64,000 nucleotides of DNA from assembly GCA_017562135.1 (NCBI GenBank), contig QEYB01001019.1:124001-188000 (forward strand), written 5' to 3'. Under the pieces are notes generated by a model. It ran no database searches. It was not told the origin of the DNA and was given only the letters and a program-made list of their open reading frames with translations. The DNA is from Dipylidium caninum (taxonomy: Eukaryota > Platyhelminthes > Cestoda > Cyclophyllidea > Dipylidiidae). Positions 12,501 to 23,700 of the stretch are shown here, in pieces (the stretch's first letter is position 1; the number at the start of each line of letters is the position of its first letter). A program made the translations under genes and the position numbers.

Positions 12501-13657
12501 TTCCGAACGTGATCAACTGTTCTGGTGAGGGCTAAAGTTACACTGTGTAAGTAAGATGGCAACATCCATATTTGGTCAAAAAGGCACTAGTCTTAGGACT
12601 GATTGGCAGGGCCTGTCTCGCGGAAAGGGAAGAAGATCTGCACAGTTTAGAGGTTTTCTTTACCTCTTATGACACGCCACTTGCCAGTAAGTATTTTGAC
12701 TATGTGGGTTGAAGTGTGCTGTAAATGACGAGGAATTAATTGTCCCCACGCCTCAAGAATGCAATCCTGGTTGATTGGGCCGGAGCGAGGAACAATCCGA
12801 CCAGGCTGAGGACAGTGAAGAAGTTTCAGGGGTCCGCGGGGAGGAGGATCTAGGGAAAAGGGCCTCACATGGGTCTCGGTAAGGACCGGAAGAGAAGTAG
12901 GAATCTAATCCCACACACACAGTGTCAATATTTTGGGCGCTTCCACTCAAGCTGAAAATGTTATGTCAAAAGAGGCTCAAATCCCCTCTCAACCAGTTCA
13001 CTTGACTCACAATGCTTTCACTGGTGCATGACCGAGGCTTAAATTGCTTGGTTGTGTACAAAATCCCCCTTAACTAAATTTTCCGCTCCGTAAAAAGGTG
13101 AATACCACTTCGTTTAGACTTACAAACTTATCGAGCAGCTATTGGCGAAGGTCTTAAGAGCTATAACGGCAAAGGCAGTAATAAATCAGAAGCTTGTGTG
13201 TCTGAGGACGAGTTTCTCCGCCTCATGCCGATATGAAAGGCATTTCTAAGGCGAGTGCAATCATGAAATTCCAAATGAGTCACAAGTAACGGCAGTTTTG
13301 ATGATTCATAAAATCTGCATAGAAGAATTAAAACGTCCCTATGCTGGAGGCAAATACTACTTCCCCCCGCACTCTTCCCATTCTGCATACAGTTATAAAA
13401 AGGCTTAATTGCTCAAAAACTCAGTTAACTCCTCATCGAAAAAGAGGAGGACGTATTTTCGGGCGCAAAGGTCAGGATCTCAGTTGTGAACAGAAGTAAA
13501 TTTCGGTAGTTACAAAAGGGCACAAAAATAGGTGGGCTTGTTGGTTCGTTGATGGGTGGGTGGGTGGTTGATTGACTTGCAGGCAGGCGTAAATTTTGGG
13601 TCCCGAAGCCACAAGGAGGCGGAATGGCTACAATCTACATCTGCGACGGTCATCACC
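9560..13657. other. No recognisable gene
   Basis: About 4 kb of non-repetitive DNA. The longest open frames are about 120 codons, show no motif that I recognise and have no flanking splice signals that add support. The part at 10080-10260 is T-rich on the plus strand. A (GGGT)3-type G-rich motif sits at 13554-13567, just beyond the 3' end of the minus-strand GRIN gene. Confidence 0.6.
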
Positions 13658-14851
13658 TCACGTGGTTGAAAGCATTACCTTCTCCACACCGGGCGTGGGC
13701 TCGCCACACTCCACAATGGAGTCCTGATGCAACAAGTGGCGCCTTCGGGGGGCCAATGCTGACGTGGATGATCGTCTCAGAATCCGATTAATATAATTGA
13801 GGAGTCTTGAACGCCTTCCGCGATTCTCACGATCTGGACTGCCCTCATTTGCGGTTTGTGTGGAATTAGGGGTGGCGGAGGAGATTGCCCTGCGGTAGAA
13901 GCGTCGTCTGGCCGCTTGGAAAATTTGTTCCCCACTATGTGAGGCTCTTGAACTAGACTTCGTAGAAGAGGCGTTCTGTCGAAGAACTTCGTTGCCCAAG
14001 GAAAAGCATCGTTGTTCTCGTTGCTTTCTTTGCATCATTTTCTCCAAGTGACTTTCAATCGCTTGTCCCAGAGCATTGGGATCCTGATCGGCACCGTAAA
14101 TTTCCCACGTTTGTCCCTGATCATCATAATTCACCTCCCGAGGTCTATGCGCTTTCATAGCACGTTTCTTCGGCTCTTCCATGAGGCCAGGAGATTGTTT
14201 TTTCTTCTCTTGTCTTACACCTTGGCATCGTTCTCTCGCTTCTAACTGTGGGGCAGAAGTAGAAAGTCGTCTTTCCGACGATACTTTGGATGCTGTAGCT
14301 TCTGTTTCAAGTTGAAAATTTCTTGATGCCGTGGATCCCATAAGTTTCGAAGCTGAGGAACTCCCCTCCTTATCACTCAGGTTATTAGAAATTTCCATAA
14401 TCCTCATATACCTCCTCGTGTCCTCCAGATCCAAACTCAATTTCCCCGTTCTGTACACTTTGGACGTGGGTTTCCGACAAGCCACTTCGGAAGAACAGCC
14501 GCCTTGGAAGTAGAGATCACCCACCGCTGAACGTGGAATCCTTCGGGAGACGTCGTTGGTCACATTGACAGTCTCAATCATGTGACGATGAATTTGGCGA
14601 CCGAAAGACCGCAGTTTTGATAAGACTATCGAAGAAACATTACTGCATGATGAGGTATTATGCAACTCATCGGCAAAATTCCCATAGTCATCGGTGGAGA
14701 TTTGTCGTTTCATGGGAGCAACACGGTTTAACCGTTCCATTTCCATTTGAGTAAAGGGAACTCCAGTGCTTAGGGAAATCGACCGGCGTTTGAGGAGGTC
14801 TTTAGAGCGATTTGGGGACATGGATGAGGACAACTTTTGAATTTCATCCAT
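13658..14851 (-). CDS. GRIN (GPRIN-type) C-terminal domain protein
   Basis: A 397-codon open frame starts at ATG 14851. Residues 238-279 match the conserved GRIN C-terminal domain: a DDQGQTWEIYGA core followed by DPNALGQAIESHLEK and a basic stretch. In vertebrate GPRIN proteins this domain sits at the C-terminal end of a largely disordered protein that binds activated Gi/o/z alpha subunits and promotes neurite growth. The rest here is low-complexity, rich in Ser, Arg and Lys, as is usual for the family. Three RRxS sites (residues 22-25, 194-197, 359-362) resemble protein kinase A targets. A 3' ambiguity exists: codon 391 is followed by GTAATG, a good splice donor at 13678, so the true coding region may leave the exon there instead of reading six more residues to the stop. 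The frame is open upstream of the ATG to a stop near 14969. The domain call is fairly firm, the G-protein role is by family only, and the exon limits are uncertain. Confidence 0.72.
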   Translation of the reverse strand: MDEIQKLSSSMSPNRSKDLLKRRSISLSTGVPFTQMEMERLNRVAPMKRQISTDDYGNFADELHNTSSCSNVSSIVLSKLRSFGRQIHRHMIETVNVTNDVSRRIPRSAVGDLYFQGGCSSEVACRKPTSKVYRTGKLSLDLEDTRRYMRIMEISNNLSDKEGSSSASKLMGSTASRNFQLETEATASKVSSERRLSTSAPQLEARERCQGVRQEKKKQSPGLMEEPKKRAMKAHRPREVNYDDQGQTWEIYGADQDPNALGQAIESHLEKMMQRKQREQRCFSLGNEVLRQNASSTKSSSRASHSGEQIFQAARRRFYRRAISSATPNSTQTANEGSPDRENRGRRSRLLNYINRILRRSSTSALAPRRRHLLHQDSIVECGEPTPGVEKVMLSTT

Positions 14852-14899
14852 CCCGAGGGAAAGGCGCTTCCTCCGTCTCCACTGCTGACTGTGAGAGTG

Positions 14900-15023
14900 T
14901 GAAGGCGGATATAAGATCTGGACGAGAAGGACGGTGTTTTGGCGGCTAATCCACGAGTGGAAACACTACCGGTCGACGGACCAATGGGAGCGTCAAGGGA
15001 GTCTTTTCGCCCTCCTATTGGTC
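14900..15023 (-). promoter_or_regulatory. Putative promoter of the GRIN gene: paired CCAAT boxes and a TATA-like element
   Basis: Two CCAAT pentamers lie 130-170 bp upstream of the ATG, one in each orientation, at 14981-14985 and 15017-15021. A TTATATCC element on the minus strand near 14906-14913 could serve as a weak TATA box about 60 bp before the ATG. The arrangement fits a promoter reading into the GRIN gene, but no start site can be proven from sequence. Confidence 0.35.
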
Positions 15024-17418
15024 AGAAGCAAATCCAAGGCAAATAATAGCACATGGAGATGTTTTACTTTATTAAAAACACTCAAATACGATGAAGGAAG
15101 TAATTAGTAAGATTTATAAGCAGAGGAAGAATTTGGTGAGGAACAAGGTGTCTTTGTCGCTAATACTCTGGACGAAAACGATGAGACGCTAGTTTGCCAC
15201 TGCCGATCCTGAAGCAATTCATCACTCAGTCATTAATTCAACCTGGAGGTTATCATTCTGGAAGAGGTAGAAACAATCTTGAGCGGACTAGAATCGTTTC
15301 GGTGGCGTATGTCAACTTTTAGGGGCTCGTAAATTATTCTTATCCACCTAATTTAGGCTAAATGGTTGGTGGGAATTTGCCTCACTACCCCAACCTGGAA
15401 CTTTATATCGCAACAGGGAGGATCGAGCCGTATTTGTAAGATATTAGTTGATCTGCACTTCCTAGCATGGTGAGGGAATAAATTTTTATGTCTTTTACTT
15501 AAACTATGAAGGTGATCATACGACAAGTCAACTCTGACGGGAGTAAGAATTCTGGACCTCTGAGTAGCACTGAGAGATTGCAAAGGAAAAAACTACCGCA
15601 TAAAGTCCTGAGTACTTAAAAGCCATTCTGCAAGGGAATGAATCTTTGTGCAGCCCTTCTCCCTTCGTAGATTAATTATGGGTAGGTAGGCTCTCCACGC
15701 AGAATGTGGGAAAAAGGGGAGCCAACCAGACATCGGTGGGAGCTGATATACAGAGCGTAATTTCCAGGTTATGAGTTATTCCCGACACACCGTTGAACAC
15801 AGTGTGGTGGCGAGCACTGCCACTTTTGTGCATCAATTTGTTACCATCGCGAACAATTTATGATTTTGTTGATACAAACACAACTTGAAGAGGCTTCCTC
15901 AAGTGCACCTCGACTAAATTCCCTCTCCAATTGTGATTTGTTTTCTCGCCTTCACCATCAACACAGCTAAATTTGTGGGAGAAGGAGACGAAATACCGTG
16001 TCCGAGGAGGAGGAAACGAAGGATGTTGGACAATTTTGCCATTAATTCACAGATCGTAAAACTTTTTTTCTCATTAATTCACCCTGACACTAGAGACGAA
16101 ACCATCATAATAATATGTAAGCACGCCAATAACCGTTGCTTTCGATGAAAACGCCTTTTAAATTATCATTTTCAAAAACATTTTTCGAATTTGTGTCAAG
16201 ACCTCCAGCAATTCTAATACATAGGAAAAGGACTTCCATTTGATGTGAGGTGTTGCCAAGTCTACAGGATAGATGTAATTGAAAGCCTCCTTCCTGTGTT
16301 GGTGAGGCGTCTTTCAGGCTGTTCGCGATTCCCCCTCGTGGGCAAATGAACTCGGCCTTTAAGTTTTAGGATGACTGAAACCACCACCCACCACAGTCGA
16401 GCAGAGGGTTGGCTTCTTCGCCAAGTCTCAGCGCTCTGACTGCATAAACCCTGGCCTGGCAACTATTTAAGCAACCTTCATCCTTGTTCTAGCCACTGTT
16501 GGCATGTTCTCGCCTCCAAAATCTAGCATTTTCGTCAAAAGGCATACAACTTCAACCTAAAAACTTTGTAGGGCTTCTTCTCTGGAAGGCCACCAAACAA
16601 TGGTGATGATAAACAAATATTGTCCAGATGCACATGTTGTACTTCACATTCCTTCTTTGCTGATTTTAATAAACCCCAAATGTCAGAAATGCGTTTTTCC
16701 TAGTCAATTATTCGATGGCTTTTTGCCGGCAACGTTCACCCGACTCTGCACACCTGACAACGAAGTCACCTGCGTGTTTCACAATCTCCTCTCCCCTTCA
16801 TTGTTCAACTGGCAGGGGAAAAGGGGAAGAAGGACTTCCCAGTGATAATGCGGAGCGAGTGATTTATGTCAGGGGGGGACGGGCTGAGGGCGGCCGAATG
16901 CGGATATCTGTCAAGACCGCCCGACTTGGTCGCATTGGCCATCGACTCCAGCAAGAGGGTATAGGAGAGTAAAAAAATAGGCTTACGGAATGCACAATTT
17001 AGAGGGTGATCTGGGACAGACAAAGAACAGGCTCCATAAGCGGGTAATACACCACTTTGTAGCACAAAACTTTCATGTTGCCCCTAGGTACGCCACATAT
17101 GGAAAGGGGCATTCTGAGGGGTAACACATGCCTCTGAAAGTGGCGAGTCAAAGTGTTTGTGGCCTATCATAAAACCTGGTGGCTTTACAAACTGGGGAAC
17201 CGCAGGAAAGTGAAGTTATTCACGCTCCTCGCTCCAAATATGCGTATACGGAAGCATGTGGCACTATACTACTGTTGCAACACTTTTAAGTAGCGTGTCG
17301 AAACGAACCGCATCACTGTGCCGCCTTCCCTAAAATTCTGCTTAATGTCATTTAGAGGGGCGCGAACATCAGCAATCAATTTCTACCACTAAATACATGA
17401 TGCTTTCACAGATCTTAC
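15024..17418. other. No recognisable gene
   Basis: Non-coding by inspection. Open frames are 60-86 codons and lack family motifs. If the membrane-protein exon at 17419-17782 is real, its following exon should lie here on the minus strand, but I could not identify it. Confidence 0.5.
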
Positions 17419-17782
17419 CCAAAGATTTTGCACACTTCTCTAGACTGAATGCTGAACCGCCTGCAAGCGGACTTGCCACCTCAAAAATAACGTACCCCGT
17501 GATGGTAAAGAGGAAAAATGCTGAAAATAGTAAGGTAAAATAGACTGTTCGAGGGTTATTTCTCACTTTTCGACTCATATAGCCTAATTTTGTCATTGCC
17601 ATATGCGTCGGTCCTTCCCGCCCACGTATTGTTGCCTCTGCCGCCTGCATGGCTGGCGAGTTTTTAAGTTCCAAGTCGCTTTGAATGCGCCCCGCCTCTT
17701 CGCTCGTCCATGTCACGAACCGCCTCTGATGCTTTAGTCCTACTGGCGCAGGAGAATAGGCGGCTGTAGGAAAATGTGCCAT
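17419..17782 (-). CDS. Exon of an unidentified single-span membrane protein
   Basis: From ATG 17782 the frame runs 121 codons to a strong GTAAGA donor at 17418, leaving phase 1. The first 78 residues are polar, with a basic segment SRKVRNNPR just before a hydrophobic span at residues 79-100 (YFTLLFSAFFLFTITGYVIF). A short Gly/Ser/Ala stretch and SLEKCAKSL follow. Basic residues before the span suggest a cytoplasmic N-terminus. The GYVIFEV end of the span vaguely recalls the first membrane helix of two-pore potassium channels, but there is no pore motif and this is not enough to assign it. Without splicing, the frame would continue 16 residues to a stop near 17369. I do not recognise the family; coding status rests on the hydrophobic profile plus the donor. 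Confidence 0.38.
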
Positions 17783-20700
17783 CAAAAATCCTCCAATTTG
17801 AAATGACTTAATAGCCAAATTGGACAAGGGGAAGAAAATGAGGATCCGGGCAAGAAGACTTTTCAATTGTTGATAAGGCGATCTCACTATCACAAACGAA
17901 GCGGCAAAGTGGCAGTAGTGTTGACCGACTCTTTCGGAAATCCCCAAATGTTTTGCAAGTTAATTGTTGAAGTTTGACTTTTTTTGCATTTTGAGGGTAC
18001 ATAGTTCCCAGCTAGAGGGAACCGGTACCCGAAATTTAAAACTCACGTTCCATTCAAATTCAAATGAGTTTAATCAAGCAGGTCCGCATTTCTCGGGCTC
18101 TTGATAACGTGGGAAATGTAGTAGCCCACTCGAGGGAACTGAGGCGATTTCAATGGCGAAAGTCTACTTTCCGGACGGTGATGTTGGCCAGCCTCGAGCT
18201 ACAAAAACTGTAACGTTTTCACGACTGACGTCAAGCCAAACCCTTCCCCTTATTCCGTAAACGAAATATTGTCAAGTCAAAAATCGCCAGACATTAATGC
18301 TGACTCGGCTGGTTAACTTCGGCATATTTTGGAGCCTGTTGGTAAAAAAGACACCGTGTGACACGCGTCCCCCTGTGTGATCGAATGGGACGTCAACGCC
18401 ATCGGACAAGAGTTTGTATGGCAGAAAATGAACTAACCGAGGGCATTGCTAGTGATTTAGTAAATTTCCACTGAAAACTGATCAAAACACCTTTTCGGTT
18501 AGTATCCTTCCAGTGTGGACAGATGGATTGCCCAATGTTATGACATTCTAAGGGCAAATGAGGCAATGCTATCACCAGCTACACCACATTTCTGCTAGAA
18601 GGGACGCTTTATGGTAGGAGGAAGTGCAGGGGATCGTCCAAGCAGGTCCCGACCGCGCCTGGAGGGGTTGGCAGCCATTGTCGCGCAGAAACACACAAAC
18701 ACACAAACACACACATACACACACGCAGTGAGTGGGGGGCGAGAGTCTAAAAGTTCCCGGTGTGATGGAATATGGCGTTGGTCGAACATAATCCCAACCC
18801 AACAAAGTGTGTTTGGCCAGACCAATTTGCCGCTCGTCTATTTACACTCTCCAGGTGAAAATGACGTCTTAAAAGATAGACTTCAAACCCTATCAAGCCC
18901 ACTCACCCGGTCGCCTTTCGACGGAAGTGATTTTCCCGAGGAAGAATTCTTCTGCGTGTAAATGACTAAGTCAAGAGGCTTTGGTGGCCGACAGAGTCAA
19001 TTCTCTGTGCCACACGGTCGAAATGCGTTTAAGCCAATCTCCGTTTGAATTAACTTCAACTGTAACTTGATTAAGAGGAGTAGGGAAAGTAATAAAAAAA
19101 GTTACGATTTTCCCCCTCAAAATTGGGTCGCATTCACAGGTAAGTATCGCATGGGAACACGACTTCTTCAGTGGCACGTTAGTAATTGGAGAAATTTGAT
19201 ATTCTCCGTGGAATTTATGGCATTGATACTTTCCGCCTCGCGCAATAACCCTGGTAAAAAAAATGGAGTAGACTACAATCCAGTGGAAAGTCATCTAACT
19301 TTCCGTATAGTCATGGGATTCCAAAAAGCAAATGAAGTGGAATAACTCTTCGACTCCTTCTTGATCCACACTCACGTGATGCTGCCCAATTACCTTAGAG
19401 GCCAACACGCCTCCATAATGGAACAAAATAATTCTACACACCACCTGTTAATCAACAGTATACTGTTTCAATCATCTCTCGGTATTTTCCCCTATACAGA
19501 ATCTTTTGAAGTCTGTAAGCCCGTGAGAACATAATTAACTGGGCGCGCAGACCGCATCCCCTATCATTAAGGTGGTCAGCATTATTACCATGACTCCCGC
19601 AATGTTTTGCTACTAGGCCATAATAGCAATATAACTTTCTGCTCTTGCCTGGCCCGGCCTCCTGCCTCCTACGCGGCAGCTAATCTTTAAATTTACGGCC
19701 CTTCCATCCCCCTCAGGGGGGCATTGCATTGTCACATCCCTGGACCAGACAGTCCCCAAACTGCGTCCAGTATCGAGGCCGACGCAAGGTCGTCCATCCT
19801 CGGTCCTGCCCTGGCAACGACCCCCGACGCTCGTGGTCCAGGGTGGCCCCATGCTCATTGTCAAAAATCAATATAATCCAGGTACCGCCTGAACGCTTTT
19901 CCAATGCTAATTGGAAATCAATATTCTATATTCAGCGTTGACATTACAAGTTTTTTCTCTTGAATCACCTGTTTATTAGCTGTATTGTTAGTGAAATGAT
20001 AAAAATTTTTATTTTTAATATCCGTAAAGAATTTTAAAAAAAATTTCGTTTAAATATGATTGTCAGAAAATGAGAAATCCACGATCCGAGATACACAAAA
20101 GTCAAAAGTTCCTTTTGCACCAGGGCAGATAAATGAAAGAGAACACATTTTGCGTCCGGCTGTAGCACTTCTATATGTCATTATATACTTGAGGGGAACG
20201 CCCTCTCGATTACCCCACCCTAAATAAAATGAAATGTCCCTTGCATTACGATTCTTTTTTTATAGATACTTTTACCTTTTTTCTTTTACACGGGGAAGAA
20301 CGTCCTGTATTGTACATTAGGTGTGAAAGGTAAACAGGTGATTCAAAAAGTCTATCAGGATGGAGACAAAACGTGTTTTAGCCGCGGGGACAGGGCGTCG
20401 GAGAGGGGAAGCAAATGTTTTCCACAGTCCAGGGTGAATGAATCGTACGACCGTAGTTTCACCTCTCACCGCGTCACAGTTGTGGGACATTCGTGCAGTC
20501 GCCATGGGGAAAGAACGATGTAATATTTGAACTATTTCAGAAGTTGCCTCTTAAACTTGCTGATTCATCATCGCTTCAAGCGTAGTTTAATGCCTCTGCG
20601 AGAGTTTGATGTTCGCAAAATAACAGTCTTCCGATCCCTCGAATCTCGTCAAAATATGAAAGAATAATTAAAATTTCCCCTTCTGTCAGTTTATGACAAT

Positions 20701-23700
20701 GCTTTCACCGACGAATGTGGGTGTTCCCTTGCGCAATTTTTCAATGAAATATAACTGAGCCGAACTTAAGAGGTAAGTGGAGTGAAACACTAGCAATGTT
20801 GGCCCTTTGAATAGGAGGGCAAAGCTTTAGGACCACTTACTCGGCGGTTATGCTTTGTTCTGTGGGCTAATCCCCTTCATTTGTGGTGGGGGCATCGAGA
20901 GGACAGCAGGCGGGAAAACACGCTAGTCGAGATGGGGCCGAGGCAGCCCATTGGTCGACAGTTAAGGCCCACAATTATCAAAAATGACATGAAATGCTAA
21001 GTGCCCCCAACCCACATCTCAATGCATCAGGCACATTAGGCTGGACAGCATCGAAATCACAGGCATCAAGTGCATTTGGCACTAATTAGCAAACATCCTC
21101 GTGGTACACTTGGAAAAGTGCTTGGTCTAATGCTGGAAAATTTATTCTGGGGCCATTATTCCCCATGTTGACGATAGTGGTAAAACATGGTCACAATTAA
21201 GGGGGAATATCAAGTTGATAATCCATTGTCTGCTACATTGCGAATGTTTTAGAGCAGAGAAGGAGACAAAATTAGTGTAGTACTGACTAACAACCGTCCT
21301 TGGCTATCAACGATTAACAAATGGTACTTAATTGCTTAAGACCCTTCTTCTCCAGGTCAACGTAATAGAGATTCTTCCATAATCTCTAATGACCTTGGAA
21401 AATTCTCCAAAGAATATTCTGATTTTTTGAAAATAGACCATCTCTGAGGCCTGAAGACCAGAAGTTCTGGGGCCTTGGGGACAGCGCGTAGCCACGAAAC
21501 ACGCCTTATTTGCCAACTTTCAAATCGCAGCTTATTTCTTATGGCGTATTTGGGAGATTTACGACTGTTCTAAAGGGATAAAATTTTTATAGATGGCCAC
21601 GTGACACCCAATTTTTCGTTTCATTTCTCCCCACAGTGATAATCTGATGTGTTTTGACGCTTCTGTCCCAGCCCACCTACGGCATGGTCATATCAGTAAT
21701 AAATGTGTGTTTTTTAAATGTGTGCATTGGCAGTTAGATGCACTGGAAGAATAAGGAAGGATAGCCCTGGGCGAGAGCCACAAACTATGGCACAAATTAA
21801 GCTCCTAATTTGGGGCTCACGAGGATGAGAATGGGAGTATAGGTGGGTGGAAAGCTGAAAATTTCCACGTTTGAACCACACGAGACAGCGTCTCCACCCT
21901 GCTGAAAGGAGCTTCCTCGGAGAACTCTTCATTGTGGCAAATACCCGTGTGACTGTGAAGGACAGTCCCTAGCGGGATACGGACATCCTCCTAGTTGTCA
22001 CGGCCGAATGACCCAGAAACGGCTACCTGCTCTGTTCAAAAGCATCCTTCACTCCTTTTGTCGACTGGCCGAGTGTGAAATACAAGACTTGTGTGTCGCC
22101 TGGGGTGTATCTTTCTTTTAGTATGAATTCTACCTTCCCCCTTTTAATTGGGACAAAGTTTCGCGTCACATTTGGTGAAAAATGAAAAATCAGCATCACA
22201 ATAAGTGTTGAGTTGCCTTATATAAATTCAGTAGCATATTAAGAGTAATTGAAAGTCTTGAAGTTCTTTATTCACAGTCGTGAATGAAGTCGGACCAAAT
22301 TGTATCGATGAATGAATTTTGTTATTCCGAGATTTACCAAGTGATGAACAGTTAATCTTGAATTCCGACCACATGAGCATTGGGAGCCCATTAAGTGGAC
22401 CTCCAGTCTTCCGGGTCCTTCTCCACCCTTGAGCGCTCCAGGAAATGCGTATACTTCAGTGTCATTACAGCGTAGTGTAACTGACGCCATTACTTAGTCC
22501 ATCGTGGATTTTCTGGTGCTCTGTCGCTCCGCGCACCAGTTATGGGGAGAATAGTTTAAAATTTGACCGTACTTCCCGAGTTGGGGTATACCTTCAGCTT
22601 TGGTGCGCCCACATTCTGTTATAAAAAGTGTTTATGCGAGACGGAGTCTCAGACTTCCGGGCTGCAGTCTAGACAAGAACTTTGAAGGGATAAAAGCTGC
22701 TCGATGTGGCTTGTACAACCAACCTGCGGTTTTTGTCGCCTCAAATTTTGGCTTCTTTTGTACAAAACAGACTCAATCTCCACCTGAAGGAGCTCCTAAT
22801 TGGGGTTTCATTTTCTGACTGCTTGGTCATATCTTCTATTTAACATCTTGACGCACAGACCACTGTTGTCAATCCAAAAATCCTGAATTTTATATGACAT
22901 TTTTCTTTCCCTCCACCTTCACCATAGCCTGATTGACACAGAAAAGTGTCAGGATCTCAGCCTTGGGTCTTGGCATTTCCCTTCTCCTTCCATTTGGTCA
23001 ACATCGACTGCTGCACAGGTTGTTGGCGGAGAATCGGCGTCGACGGCGATGGCAAACGCGGTGGCGAAACCAACTCCACCCTCCGAAGGACCGCGGAAGG
23101 GCGCGAAATTTGATTTGGCACCGACAATACGGAATGGGCGAGAGAATTGCGTCCGGTAATACAATAATGCTCAGACTACAGTCAACAGGTGATTTGCCTC
23201 AGGCTGTTTTCCCCTAGCACAGCGCCGAGGGCGAGAATAATTTCCACCTCAGGTGTAGACATTAGACACGACGGTCTGGTAATTTCGGCTAAGTCGGGAC
23301 AAATCTGAGGGGCAAGGCGTCCAATTTTAGCTCTTCCTCATTTGTTACAACTTCCGCTTTTCCCCACTTTTTCTTATGTGCATGAAAAGTTTCAAGAATT
23401 AACAATCTACTCTAAACCCCAAGTGTGTTATGGAGATTTCGCCTTTCTCTCTCGCCCTCACAGCCTATTGTCCCATCAAAATTTACCTGTTATTAGGTTA
23501 GCTTATGTCCTCTTAAACGCCAAGGTGGGACAGGTTGTTCGGAGATGATGAACAGAAGGCGATTTGGCTTTAACACCGTCGATTTGACTACTCTCCAAAC
23601 GGTCAGCCAATCGCCCAACATTCCCCCTTCCGAGGTCCTCCGTGGACAGTGTTGTGCCCGCTGGAATGGGAGGTCGAAGAGGAGTAGGGGAGAGTGTAGT

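Noticed and set aside
14012..14513. Plus-strand open frames opposite the GRIN gene
   Set aside because: They are shadows of the longer minus-strand frame that carries a recognisable domain.
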